From assembly GCA_041661625.1 (NCBI GenBank), contig JBAZUB010000001.1, positions 186,001 to 250,000 on the forward strand: a DNA stretch of 64,000 nt. Reading direction: 5' to 3'. The DNA comes from Patescibacteria group bacterium (GTDB taxonomy: Bacteria; Patescibacteriota; Patescibacteriia; JAHIZJ01). The notes under the pieces were generated by a model, which did not search any database, had not been told where the DNA came from, and saw only the letters and a list, made by a program, of their open reading frames with translations. The position numbers and the translations under genes are program-made. The first letter of the stretch is position 1. Every line of letters starts with the position of its first letter. Below, piece after piece: positions 15,686 through 25,173 of this stretch.

Positions 15686-17956
15686 TTAGCGATGTAGCGC
15701 GCCGCCCCACTCAACGACGGTAAAGCCTTGGCGTACGGGAGTTTTGATTGTCAGGGGCTGTACCGAAATGGGCGCGTCCAACGGTTGATAGTCCATGAAT
15801 ACCCGAATAACCTGATCCGGCTTCGGTGTCACCGTCAGCGGTGCCAGCTGATCGAATACCGGCTGGTCGATGAATGTGACAAATGCATAAGGTTTTACTT
15901 CCATTTTTGCCTGCCAGAAATCGATGAAGTCGGCACTTTCTTGGTTGTTCAATCCCAGTAAAGCCAGTTTTTCTTTCAAGAATTTATTGACATCTTTTCG
16001 GGCCACGACAAATCCGCGATCGGGTAGTTGATAATTCAATCCGATTCCCTCCCAGAACAAGTAGGGATAATACGCGCCGTCTTCGGTAGTCAGCTGGCCG
16101 CTTGGTTGGGCGGTCACAGTCCAGCCATTTTCGGGATAGGATGGTTCGGTTATGGTCAATCCGCCTGATGGTTGGACTTTGACATTAACTTTCGTGGTAT
16201 GTTCGGGGTATAAGTAGATAACTGGCTTGCCGCATTCCACGCCCGGCTGATAGGTCATGTTTCGAAACGCGATCCAGTGCCCTAAAGGTTCCTGCCAGAA
16301 TATCAAGGGGTGGTTCTGCGTATATACTTCGTAAGTTGGTTTTTCTTCACCCTGCGGCGGATACACCAAGTCGTATGTATCTTTCAGCTCTTTAGTGTTT
16401 GAATCGACATATTCATAGATCTTGTCACCAGCCGATGTCTGTCCGGTAACTTTCAATGCCGCCAATCCACCCAATGATTCAGTCGTGCGAAGATCCTGGC
16501 AACTGGCAAAACCAGCACAGCCGTGATTAATGTCTCTAGTCTGATATTCCACCGTATTCGCCTGGCCGTTGTTCCAAGTAATCAGTGGCGTAAATAGGTT
16601 TGAATCAGCTGGAAATTCACTATTTATCGTTTCTACCTTAGCAAAGTTAACTTTGACGTGATATCTTTTAATTAGGCCATCAGCCGTTTTAATAAAGAAG
16701 CATTTTCCGTCTTGATCCAGATACACATCCCCCAATTTAGCATCCGTAAATTGCTTCTCGGTCTGGGTTAGGCCGGTAAATCTCGTAATAGTATCGTAGG
16801 TCTGCTCTACTAACAAGATATCTGAATTCGGGATCTTTATTTCCGTGGGGTAGTCTAATTCTGTAATACTTGAGCTGGTATCCTTGGCGATATTGATCCC
16901 CTCGGGCTGATAATCATTCAGGCCCATCAGATACACTAAAGTTTGGCCCTGACTGTCGTAAATAGCCCGGAATAGAGTCGGTCCAGACGCAGGGCCATCT
17001 TCGGTTTCATAGATATTAAGCAGTACCTTATCTTTGTAGACACCGTTTGTGACCGTGCCAACTTTTTCATAGGTTCTGCTTTGTACCCCAACCGCTCCGA
17101 TAAAAGGATCGTTGATCAAATTAAATTCGGCTGGCACCGTATCCCAGTTGATTGACAATTTATAGCCGTTCTTAGCGATGGCTTTTTGTGATGCGGCAAA
17201 GTCCGCCAGGGAAATTGTCGGCACTGGATCGACAAATGTTAGGCTGCCAATGATTGCGTTAATCTCAGCTTCATGACGCGACGTCGAAGCCTGGTCGCCA
17301 CCAATGTTAATTTCATAAACCCGGTTGCCGCGTTGTATGTAGCTATACCGTGTGATAGCTGTGTCGGTATGTGAATTACCGTTGACATCATATGTCGAAC
17401 GGTATGTAGACAATAGGGTCCAGGCAGCCTGGCCATTGATGGTTATTTGGGTTGGGGACGATATGGTGTAGTTATCTTTTTTTAATGAGTTGGCGTGGGT
17501 GGTCACCCAGTTTTGCAATGATCCGGTGTTGTTGTAGTATTGCACCGAACCATTCAAGTTGTCGGTATAATCGGCATTAGAGTAACTAAATAAGGCCAGG
17601 GTTACCTGCTCCTGGTTGCCCATGCCATAAATATCACCCGTCCAAGTGTCGGGCAGCTTGAAAGTGAAACCGTGATCTAACCGCTGAAACGTAATCGTTT
17701 TGGTCAGCGTTGTGCTGGCAACCGAAGTTCCATTGGTGTTGAGATTCCCGTTGCTTTGGTTTGTGTTCGTATTATTAACCGTATTGGTATTGTTAACGGT
17801 GGCATTGTCCGATGGTTCGGCGTCTTTATTCGACAAATAGAAGAAATACGCCGCGGCGGCAATGCCAAGCGCGATTACAATAATCAGATAAATCCAGGAC
17901 TTGGGTGTGGATTTTTTTAATCCCGGCAAACCCGACGCGAGATTTTGATTGTCCAT
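15686..17956 (-). CDS. Large membrane-anchored surface protein with Asn-rich linker
   Basis: The 756-residue protein has a short cytoplasmic N-terminus, one membrane helix (about residues 21-40) and a low-complexity linker of Asn, Thr and Gly (about residues 50-80), then a large extracellular part. The middle looks like repeated beta domains (KTITFQRLDHGFTFKLPDTW and similar). The C-terminal third begins CGKPVIYLYP, a signature I associate with envelope proteins of this bacterial group without a known function. The gene is 19 bases downstream of metG and directly followed by the MEMO gene, so it may be expressed with both. Confidence 0.75.
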   Translation of the reverse strand: MDNQNLASGLPGLKKSTPKSWIYLIIVIALGIAAAAYFFYLSNKDAEPSDNATVNNTNTVNNTNTNQSNGNLNTNGTSVASTTLTKTITFQRLDHGFTFKLPDTWTGDIYGMGNQEQVTLALFSYSNADYTDNLNGSVQYYNNTGSLQNWVTTHANSLKKDNYTISSPTQITINGQAAWTLLSTYRSTYDVNGNSHTDTAITRYSYIQRGNRVYEINIGGDQASTSRHEAEINAIIGSLTFVDPVPTISLADFAASQKAIAKNGYKLSINWDTVPAEFNLINDPFIGAVGVQSRTYEKVGTVTNGVYKDKVLLNIYETEDGPASGPTLFRAIYDSQGQTLVYLMGLNDYQPEGINIAKDTSSSITELDYPTEIKIPNSDILLVEQTYDTITRFTGLTQTEKQFTDAKLGDVYLDQDGKCFFIKTADGLIKRYHVKVNFAKVETINSEFPADSNLFTPLITWNNGQANTVEYQTRDINHGCAGFASCQDLRTTESLGGLAALKVTGQTSAGDKIYEYVDSNTKELKDTYDLVYPPQGEEKPTYEVYTQNHPLIFWQEPLGHWIAFRNMTYQPGVECGKPVIYLYPEHTTKVNVKVQPSGGLTITEPSYPENGWTVTAQPSGQLTTEDGAYYPYLFWEGIGLNYQLPDRGFVVARKDVNKFLKEKLALLGLNNQESADFIDFWQAKMEVKPYAFVTFIDQPVFDQLAPLTVTPKPDQVIRVFMDYQPLDAPISVQPLTIKTPVRQGFTVVEWGGALHR

Positions 17957-17975
17957 ATGTATATTTAAAATAATA

Positions 17976-19418
17976 TTATGTCAAACGAGGGAACAATCCC
18001 TCAAGTTTTTTTACTTTCGGGCCGGATAACTGTTGAGTGATTTTCAACGATGTCTCGGGCAGAAACGGTCTCAGGGCCGCCGCAACTTCGCGTATTCTTC
18101 CCGCTGTGATTGTCAGTACCTGCGCGATTTTCTCGGTCTGATCGGTACCCAGCTTCCATGGCGCCTCAGTGTCGAGATACTTATTGGTATCGGCGATATA
18201 AGCCCAGATATCTTTTAGACCTTGGTCAAACGCCAAACGCCCCAGGCTGGCCGAAACACGCTGTACTAATTCCGAACCCTCAATATTTTTTACAACTGTT
18301 AGCGCCACGTCATGCTTTTCTATTAGTTTCGCCGTTCGGCTAACCAGATTTCCCAGACCATTGGCCAGATCGGCGTTGAACTTTTCCGTAAATAAACCGG
18401 CTTTGACATCGCCATCCTGGCCGAATGGGAATTGGGTTAACAGCAGGTAGCGCGCACCGTCAACACCGTATTTTGTCACCAAATCGTTGGGATCGATTAC
18501 GTTGCCGATCGATTTGCTCATCTTGGCACCATCGATTGAAAAAAAACCATGCACATACAGCCGTTTCGGCATTGGTTCGTTAACGGCCATCAATAGCGCC
18601 GGCCAATAGATGGCGTGGAATTTCAAAATGTCTTTGGCCATCAAGTGTAAATCAGCCGGCCACCATTTGGCATAATCATCAGCATCATCACCGTAACCAA
18701 TTGCAGACAGATAGTTTATCAGAGCGTCCACCCATACGTAACAATGCTGTTTAGCGTCGAATGGTAACCGGATCCCCCATTCCACGTGTTCGCGCGAGAC
18801 AGAAAATTCCGGCAGTTTTTGCTTGAACAATCCCAACACCTCCAGCTTGCGTTCGGGCGGTTCAATCAGTATTTCATCGTTGCGAACTAATTCCTCGACT
18901 TTGGATAGATAGTCGTTCAGTTTGAAAAAGTAGTTATCTTCTTTTATCTTCTTCGGGATTGTCCGATGATCGGGGCATTTTCCATCGACTAACTCCGAGT
19001 CGTTCATAAATCTTTCACAACCGACACAATACAATCCTCGATATGTATCCTTGTACAACGCATCGCGATCGTGCAGCTTCTGAAGAAACTTAATCACCGC
19101 CGTCTCGTGTCGCTCGTCGGTGGTTCTAATGAAGTAATCGTATTTGATATTGAGATTTTTCCAAGCCAGTGCGAAGAGCTCCGCAGTCACGTTCGCAAAT
19201 TCCTGCGGTGTCTGGCCGGCCGCAGCGGCACTGGCGGCAACCTTGGCGCCGTGTTCGTCCGTACCGGTCAGAAAGAAAACATCCTGTCCAGTCAGGCGAT
19301 AGTGTCGCGCTAACACGTCAGCTGCCAGCGTGGTATAGGCAGATCCAATGTGTGGTTTGTCATTAACGTAGTAGATTGGGGTGGTGATGTAGAATTTATT
19401 CATTGAATTCGGCATCAT
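17976..19418 (-). CDS. metG: Methionyl-tRNA synthetase
   Basis: This class I synthetase charges tRNA-Met. The HIGH-type motif is HIGS (residues 23-26) and the KMSKS loop is intact (AKMSKSIGN). A zinc knuckle, YCVGCERF...GKCPDH, lies near residue 130. At 480 residues the C-terminal EMAP-like tRNA-binding domain of many MetG proteins is missing. The ATG at 19418 overlaps the TGA of the upstream HD gene (ATGA), which indicates coupling; MNKFYITTPIYYV, five codons in, is the usual family start. Confidence 0.97.
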   Translation of the reverse strand: MMPNSMNKFYITTPIYYVNDKPHIGSAYTTLAADVLARHYRLTGQDVFFLTGTDEHGAKVAASAAAAGQTPQEFANVTAELFALAWKNLNIKYDYFIRTTDERHETAVIKFLQKLHDRDALYKDTYRGLYCVGCERFMNDSELVDGKCPDHRTIPKKIKEDNYFFKLNDYLSKVEELVRNDEILIEPPERKLEVLGLFKQKLPEFSVSREHVEWGIRLPFDAKQHCYVWVDALINYLSAIGYGDDADDYAKWWPADLHLMAKDILKFHAIYWPALLMAVNEPMPKRLYVHGFFSIDGAKMSKSIGNVIDPNDLVTKYGVDGARYLLLTQFPFGQDGDVKAGLFTEKFNADLANGLGNLVSRTAKLIEKHDVALTVVKNIEGSELVQRVSASLGRLAFDQGLKDIWAYIADTNKYLDTEAPWKLGTDQTEKIAQVLTITAGRIREVAAALRPFLPETSLKITQQLSGPKVKKLEGLFPRLT

Positions 19419-19978
19419 TTGTGATAAGAAGAGGCTTCTTTCTTCAGTTTTTCTAGAATTTTTGGATATATTTCTCTGCCTTTCGTAGTTTTTATTCTTC
19501 CATCCAGCTCATCATCCCATCGTCTAAAAAGTTTACTAAAACTTTCTGGTTGATATTTTTCATTTAGGTGCTCAATGCACAACTTACTTAGATTATCAGA
19601 GTCTACGATTATTTCTTCGTCATCCTTTTCTGATTCATGCTTGTCCGCCGCAGCGATCAATCGATTAATTACTAGAATATCACTATCGTCATATTCTAAA
19701 TTGTGTAAAATTCTTGTTACTAACCTTGATGAATTTTCCGCAGCTTGTGGTTCCAGCTTAAGCATTTCATCAAAATCAATCTTTCCTTTTGGGGCTATTC
19801 CTGACCAACCAATGTCGTGAATATACGCCGCGGCTGTCAGTAAATGCAGGTCACTTCTTCCAGCCCCTAACTCTTTTACCCACCTTACTACCCTAAGCGC
19901 GTGTTCCCAGTCCCCGGATCGGGCTGAGTCTAAATACGGTTTAGCAATATCGATAAGTTGTTGTTCTCTGGATTCCAT
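19415..19978 (-). CDS. HD-domain protein
   Basis: This 187-residue HD-superfamily protein is predicted to be a metal-dependent phosphohydrolase. The HD ligands are His26 (DWEHALRV), the HD pair in YIHDIGW and a later Asp in AAADKHE. This resembles stand-alone HD proteins that hydrolyse nucleotides. The substrate is unknown. It is translationally coupled to metG. Confidence 0.8.
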   Translation of the reverse strand: MESREQQLIDIAKPYLDSARSGDWEHALRVVRWVKELGAGRSDLHLLTAAAYIHDIGWSGIAPKGKIDFDEMLKLEPQAAENSSRLVTRILHNLEYDDSDILVINRLIAAADKHESEKDDEEIIVDSDNLSKLCIEHLNEKYQPESFSKLFRRWDDELDGRIKTTKGREIYPKILEKLKKEASSYHK

Positions 19979-20024
19979 TGGGTAATGATATTCTTGTGAT
20001 TTTTCTCGTTCTTACTACTTCGTT

Positions 20025-20050
20025 GATGGAAACCTAAAGGTTTCCGCTAC
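20025..20050. repeat. REP-like hairpin, GGAAACC-TAAA-GGTTTCC type
   Basis: GGAAACC (20028-20034), the loop TAAA, then GGTTTCC (20039-20045) and the flank GCTAC. The inverted form of the same unit occurs at 36902-36927. It lies between rsmI and the HD gene. Confidence 0.75.
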
Positions 20051-20057
20051 TCTTTAT

Positions 20058-20744
20058 CTATTTGGCACCAACTATTACGACAAACTCGCCTTTTTGGCTC
20101 TCGGGATGTGATTTCAAACGTTCCAGACACGCGCCAACTGTTTCGCCAATGCGTTCTTCGAACTTTTTGGTCAGCTCGCGGGTGATCACCATCGGTCGGT
20201 CCGGTTCCAACAACTCATTTAATCGTTCCAGCGTTTTCATAATCCGGTGGGTTGATTCGTAGAAAATATTCGTTTCATCATTAGCCGCAATTTGCTTCAA
20301 TAGTGTCTCGCGACCTTTTTTGTGGGGCATAAATCCCAGAAAAGTGAACCGATCGGTTGGTAATCCGGAAATACTGGCTGCCGCCACCAATGCGCACGGT
20401 CCTGGAATGGCCGAAATCTGAACGCTCCCGTCGGTTTGTTCGATCACTTGACGCACCAACAAATTACCGGGGTCATTAACGCCGGGTGTGCCCGCGTCCG
20501 ATACGACCGCTACCGTTTCGCCTTTTTTCAAATGATCAATCAGCTGTCCGACTTTGGTTTGGTGGCTGTGTTGATGATAGCTGATTAATGTCTTGCGAAT
20601 ACCCAAATGCTCCAATAGCCGAATGGTATGGCGGGTATCTTCACAGGCGATTATGTCAGCTTTCTTTAATATTTCCGCCGCTCTAGCTGTTATATCGCCC
20701 AGGTTGCCGATCGGCGTGGCAACTATATACAGCTGCCCGGACAT
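20058..20744 (-). CDS. rsmI: 16S rRNA 2'-O-ribose methyltransferase RsmI
   Basis: RsmI methylates C1402 of 16S rRNA. The 228-residue protein has the family motifs LYIVATPIGNLGD at the N-terminus, ACEDTRHT, VVSDAGTPGVNDPG and IPGPCALVAAASISGLPTD. It lacks the C-terminal extension of longer homologues, as is common in small genomes. Its start overlaps the stop of the upstream transporter gene. Confidence 0.96.
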   Translation of the reverse strand: MSGQLYIVATPIGNLGDITARAAEILKKADIIACEDTRHTIRLLEHLGIRKTLISYHQHSHQTKVGQLIDHLKKGETVAVVSDAGTPGVNDPGNLLVRQVIEQTDGSVQISAIPGPCALVAAASISGLPTDRFTFLGFMPHKKGRETLLKQIAANDETNIFYESTHRIMKTLERLNELLEPDRPMVITRELTKKFEERIGETVGACLERLKSHPESQKGEFVVIVGAK

Positions 20745-21805
20745 TAGGGTTCGGCCTCTTCCAATTGACTTTCTCTCTCCTTCTTCTGCCCAAAAAAGTC
20801 GCTGGTGAAAACCTGAATGATTGCGGCCGTCGGTACAGCTAGCATAACCCCAATAATCCCGCCCAATCGAGCGCCAATCAGCATGGCAATTATTACAATC
20901 ACCGGGTTCAGGCCGGTAGATTTTTGCATCACTTTAGGCACAATCAGCTGGTTCTCCAGTTGCTGAATTACGATATACAGTATCAGAACCAGTAACGCCT
21001 TTATGGGTGATTGCGCAAAACTAAGGAACAGCGCCGGCACGGCGGCCACCACTGGACCGACAAAGGGAATAAACTCGAAGAATCCAGCAATCAAGGCCAG
21101 CACTAGAGCGTAATGAACTCCCAAAATAGTCAGACCGATGTATGAAACAATAAAAATAATTACGCAGAGCAACAGTTGGCCGCGCAGCCAGGACCCCAAT
21201 TTAAGCGATATCCGATTGGTTAGCTGGGCCAAATATGGCTGGTATTGTGCCGGGGCAATGGACTGAATAATCTTCTTTCCGTTGTTGCGCTCCTGGCTCA
21301 AATAAAACGTAATCACCATAATACTCAGAAAAGACGCAAATCCACCGAACACCGTGACCAGTCCCGAGAAGATGCCGCCGGCCACCTTACTCAAACTGTT
21401 ATTGACCGTCTGTAAGGACTGCTGAATACTATTGACTAGGCCGCTCTCCGGGCTGACGTTCTTCAGACGTTCGAAGCCTTGAATAATTTTGTCATAATAT
21501 TGTGGGAAGGCCGATATAATTTGTCCGATTTGTTCGGTCAGCGGTGGGATAATCAATATTACTATCAAGCTGAACAAACCGAGCAATATCGCGTATAAAA
21601 ATATTGTCCCGACCACACGGGGTATCTTGCGTTTTTCCATCCAGTCGACCCAGGGAGTGATACCCGCCGTTAATATTAACGAAACGAACAGGATCCCGAT
21701 AACATTGCGAATTACATAAAGCAGCCACAATCCAATCAGGATAAATATGATTTTTAAGATTGAGCTGGTCGAAATACTGAGATTTTGGGTGGGCCGTTCG
21801 GACAT
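20744..21805 (-). CDS. AI-2E/PerM-family transporter
   Basis: This 353-residue membrane protein has seven or eight helices. It matches the AI-2E exporter (PerM/TqsA) family: an N-terminal helix pair, the long amphipathic loop with PPLTEQIGQIISAFP, and the conserved C-terminal GFFEFIPFVGPVVAAVPA and GARLGGIIGVMLAVP blocks. The substrate is unknown; some family members export autoinducer-2 or act as sodium antiporters. TATAAT preceded by TGG lies 20 bases before the ATG. Confidence 0.88.
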   Translation of the reverse strand: MSERPTQNLSISTSSILKIIFILIGLWLLYVIRNVIGILFVSLILTAGITPWVDWMEKRKIPRVVGTIFLYAILLGLFSLIVILIIPPLTEQIGQIISAFPQYYDKIIQGFERLKNVSPESGLVNSIQQSLQTVNNSLSKVAGGIFSGLVTVFGGFASFLSIMVITFYLSQERNNGKKIIQSIAPAQYQPYLAQLTNRISLKLGSWLRGQLLLCVIIFIVSYIGLTILGVHYALVLALIAGFFEFIPFVGPVVAAVPALFLSFAQSPIKALLVLILYIVIQQLENQLIVPKVMQKSTGLNPVIVIIAMLIGARLGGIIGVMLAVPTAAIIQVFTSDFFGQKKERESQLEEAEP

Positions 21806-21855
21806 GGGTCGTTTTTATTGGCTCAATTATACCAGTTTGCACCTATTCGAGCAAA

Positions 21856-23133
21856 TTAGAGCGATTTTTTGATAGTAGACAGTAATTCTGCCTTGTTGCC
21901 CCCCGGACCGATCAGTGCCAACGATAGGGCTGACCGGCGGAAGATAGAATTAGCCACCCGCTGAATTTGTCCCGCGGTGACAGCTTCTAATTTTCGATAA
22001 CGCTCTTCCGGCGTGAGGATCTTCTTCTTGAAAATCTCCTGTTGGCCATACCACGATGCCAAATGACCCGTATCCTCCAGATCCAACAGCATCCGACCGC
22101 GTAAATACTCGCGGGCTTGTTTCAATTCTTCGGCCGTAACAACCGCGTCTTTGACACGCTTCAACTCATCCAATATCGCCGCTACCGCCTGATCCAGCCG
22201 CGACTTGTCTAAGCCGGCCTGAATTACAAAGGTGCCGGTATCTTCATACCCGTTGGCGCTGGCTTTGATAAAGTAACACAGCCCCCGCTTCTCCCGAATG
22301 TTTATGAATAATCGCGAGCTCATATTACCGCCGAGTATCACGCTCAAAAGTGCCAGTGCGTAGATATTTGAGTCGTACATTGATAACGCGAGGAACCCCA
22401 GACATAACTGTATCTGCTCCGTTGTGCGTGACATAATTATCAGGCGTGGAATTGTTTGTTTGGTCAGACTGGTGGCTGGCGCTGGATGGGTCTTAGCAAT
22501 GTTTAAATGATTGAAGGCCCGAGTAATCATCTGAGCGGAACGCGGCGGTATTTTGCCAGCCATAACTACCACCATATTTCGGGTGTGGTAGTGCCGGTCA
22601 CGATACGACAATATTTCCCGCCGGGTCACGGTACGGATCACCTGGCGTGGACCGGCAATCATTTGGCCCAGTGGATGTTGTTTGCCAAACACAGTTGATT
22701 CGAAAATATCCTCGATAAACATAATCGGGTTATCTTCGTACATATTAATTTCTTCGACAATCACGCCCCGTTCCCGATCGATTTCAGCTTTGTCAAACTT
22801 CGAGTGCTGCAACATATCCGACAGCACATCCAGCGCCATCGGCAGTTTATTGGCTTCAATTTTGATATAGTAACCCGTGTGATCCTTGCCCGTGAATGCA
22901 TTGTATTCGGCACCGACCGCGTCCAATTCTTTTGAGATATCCCGTGTGGTCGGCCGCCGCGTGGTACCTTTGAACATTAAATGTTCGATAAAATGCGACA
23001 CGCCATTAACTGATGGCGGTTCGTGGCGCGAACCGACTTTTGTTAATACCAACAGCGTTACCGTGGTAGCGTCTTTTAGCGGCACCGTGATCAAACGTAA
23101 ACCGTTCTTTAGAACCTCTTTCTTATATCCCAT
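21856..23133 (-). CDS. M16-family zinc peptidase
   Basis: This 425-residue member of the pitrilysin/processing peptidase family carries the inverted zinc motif HFIEH (SHFIEHLMFKGT, near residue 48) with the distal Glu in EEINMYEDNP. The second, non-catalytic half with the R/Y-type region (REKRGLCYFIKASAN) is also present, so one chain has both lobes. The start overlaps the end of glyS by 11 bases. The peptide substrate is unknown. Confidence 0.93.
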   Translation of the reverse strand: MGYKKEVLKNGLRLITVPLKDATTVTLLVLTKVGSRHEPPSVNGVSHFIEHLMFKGTTRRPTTRDISKELDAVGAEYNAFTGKDHTGYYIKIEANKLPMALDVLSDMLQHSKFDKAEIDRERGVIVEEINMYEDNPIMFIEDIFESTVFGKQHPLGQMIAGPRQVIRTVTRREILSYRDRHYHTRNMVVVMAGKIPPRSAQMITRAFNHLNIAKTHPAPATSLTKQTIPRLIIMSRTTEQIQLCLGFLALSMYDSNIYALALLSVILGGNMSSRLFINIREKRGLCYFIKASANGYEDTGTFVIQAGLDKSRLDQAVAAILDELKRVKDAVVTAEELKQAREYLRGRMLLDLEDTGHLASWYGQQEIFKKKILTPEERYRKLEAVTAGQIQRVANSIFRRSALSLALIGPGGNKAELLSTIKKSL

Positions 23134-24445
23134 CGTATTGTTTGGCTAGATAATCATTAATCTCGGCGATTGGCACTCTCACCTGCTCCATCGTGTCGCG
23201 ATCGCGCACCGTGACAGCCTTATCCTGCTCGGTTTCAAAATCAACCGTAACACAATATGGCGTACCGATTTCATCCTGGCGGCGATACCGTCGGCCAATC
23301 GATGCCACATCGTCATAGGCGCACATATACTTTTTTCTCAGCTCATCGCAAAGCTTCTGGGCCTGACCCGCTAGCGGTTCTTTTTTTGACAATGGCAGTA
23401 CGGCCACTTTGTATGGCGCCAAACTCTTGTGCAACCGCAACACGACTTCATTTTCCTTGTTGCTTTCAGTGGTGGTGGTACGCCCGCCCTCAATTTCTTC
23501 GTAGGCATCAATCAAGAAAGCCAGCGCGGATCGCTCAACACCGAATGACGGCTCAATTACATATGGTACGATTTCAGCCGCATCATCTTTGTACTTTAAA
23601 CCGTGCGCCTTGAGATCAAAGTCGGTTCGGTTGGCAATGCCAATCAACTCGCCCCAACCCTTGTCAAAGGGCCAGTGATATTCCAGGTCAATCGTGGCTT
23701 TTGAGTAGTGAGCCAGTTCCGCTTTGGCCTGCGGCTGTTGACGCAAGTGTTCGGATTTCATACCTAAATCGTGGAACCATCGTATGGCTTCTTTCACCCA
23801 ATAATCAAACCATTTATCATCCTCGCCGGGTTTGACGAAATACTCCAGTTCCATTTGTTCGAATTCACGCGATCGGAAAATAAAATTTCCCGGCGTGATT
23901 TCGTTACGAAATGCTTTGCCAATCTGCGCAATACCAAACGGCAGGCGCTTCCGGCTGGTTTGAACTACTTGTTCGAAGTTAATAAATATATTCTGCGCGG
24001 TCTCGGGACGCAAATAGGCCGCTGAACCGCCGTCCTCCACCGGTCCGACCGAGGTTCGAAACATCAGATTAAACTCCCGACCTTCGATGAAATCTTGTCC
24101 GTTGCAATTCCGACATTTCTTGTTTTCCAGTAGATCATCCTCCCGATAGCGGCTGTGGCATTTTTTGCATTCTAACAGTTTATCGGCGAAACCTTTGACA
24201 TGACCCGACGCCTCCCATACTTTTGGGTTGGTAATAATGGCGCTATCTAAACCCACCACATCACCCCGTTCTTGGACAAACTTCTTCCACCAGGCCTTTT
24301 TGATGTTATTTTTCAACTCGACGCCCAGCGGACCCCAGTCCCAGAAACCGCTCAATCCGCCGTATTTTTCGGCTGAAGGAAAAATAAAACCCCGCCGTTT
24401 GGCGAGCGAAACAATCTTTTCCATGGTGTCGTTTGGTGTCTTCAT
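23123..24445 (-). CDS. glyS: Glycyl-tRNA synthetase, single-chain (eukaryote-like) type
   Basis: This is the class II synthetase for tRNA-Gly, 440 residues. Motif 1 (SGFWDWGPLGVELKNNIKKAWW), motif 2 (FRNEITPGNFIFRSREFEQME) and motif 3 (ERSALAFLIDAYE) are present, with the C-terminal anticodon-binding domain (YKVAVLPLSKKE onward). Two CxxC pairs (CKKC, CRNC) form a zinc site near residue 100. It is the alpha2 type, unrelated to GlyQ/GlyS heterotetramers. An extended -10 lies upstream. Confidence 0.96.
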   Translation of the reverse strand: MKTPNDTMEKIVSLAKRRGFIFPSAEKYGGLSGFWDWGPLGVELKNNIKKAWWKKFVQERGDVVGLDSAIITNPKVWEASGHVKGFADKLLECKKCHSRYREDDLLENKKCRNCNGQDFIEGREFNLMFRTSVGPVEDGGSAAYLRPETAQNIFINFEQVVQTSRKRLPFGIAQIGKAFRNEITPGNFIFRSREFEQMELEYFVKPGEDDKWFDYWVKEAIRWFHDLGMKSEHLRQQPQAKAELAHYSKATIDLEYHWPFDKGWGELIGIANRTDFDLKAHGLKYKDDAAEIVPYVIEPSFGVERSALAFLIDAYEEIEGGRTTTTESNKENEVVLRLHKSLAPYKVAVLPLSKKEPLAGQAQKLCDELRKKYMCAYDDVASIGRRYRRQDEIGTPYCVTVDFETEQDKAVTVRDRDTMEQVRVPIAEINDYLAKQYDGI

Positions 24446-24731
24446 GCCCGATTTTCCAATAATTACGGATTTAACAAGTATTTAACTCACAAATTATACC
24501 TATTTTTGGAATAATGGGCAAATATTGCATTATTGTTATCGTTCATACGAAACATCCGTATACATAAATGGGTATTCTTCTCCAACTTTAACCACGCCGT
24601 GTTTTATGGGATTATTGTTGATATATTCCAAGTGGTAAAACAAATCACGTTCATCGCGGATAATGTGGTCGTGGAATGAGGTTTGCCAAGCAAATTTCGT
24701 TTCAACCATATTGATGATAGTTACATTCTTC

Positions 24732-24761
24732 CGTAGGCGAGGATGATCATCCTCGCCTACG
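24732..24761. repeat. 30-bp perfect palindrome inside the RAYT gene
   Basis: The left arm is CGTAGGCGAGGATGA and the right arm its exact complement, centred at 24746/24747. A diverged copy matching 25 of 30 positions lies at 60680-60709. Confidence 0.9.
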
Positions 24762-24783
24762 TAGTTGTGGGACATTTTTGTGT

Positions 24784-24806
24784 ATGAGTGATCATCCTCA
24801 CCCACT
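24784..24806. repeat. Second, shorter REP-like palindrome inside the RAYT gene
   Basis: This segment has GATCATCCTCAC with partial dyad symmetry (GTATGAGTGATCATCCTCAC) and shares its core with the 24732 palindrome. It encodes the second VGEDDH. Confidence 0.6.
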
Positions 24807-25173
24807 TGGTATCGGTGAGGTAACCAAATATTGGCGCTTCTTGATGTGTTACGTTTGATATTGTGCATTATTTGTGAAACATTATATTTACCTGCTGGCA
24901 TGATCATTATATGAAGATGGTCCGGCATTACAACAAATCCATACAAGACGAACCCCATCCACTCTTGCGCCAGGAATATCTTGGACATACAAAGCTTTGC
25001 TAATACATTATCTCGAAAATACGGGTAATTTCCCTTGGTTTTGGTAGTTACGAAATATATCGCGTTTTCGACATAAACTCGCTTTTGTGAATTCAAATGC
25101 ATAAAAACAGGGATTGTCTCCCTGCGGTTTGATTGGCTATAAATTACCAAAAATATATCAAAAATACAATACT

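Larger units (their letters stand above)
24536..25102 (-). mobile_element. REP-associated tyrosine transposase (RAYT) gene
   Basis: The protein is a Y1/HUH single-strand transposase of the RAYT group. It shows IYFVTTKTKGNYPYF near the start, the HUH metal motif as HLH (VMPDHLHIMIM), IKRNTSRS, and the C-terminal FHDHIIRDERDLFYHLEYINNNP with the catalytic tyrosine region. The start at 25102 matches the family; codons further upstream run through a small hairpin. Between the Arg-rich segment and MVETKF the protein carries an unusual insert, with VGEDDH twice, encoded by two palindromes typical of REP elements. The frame is kept, so the gene may still work. Confidence 0.85.
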
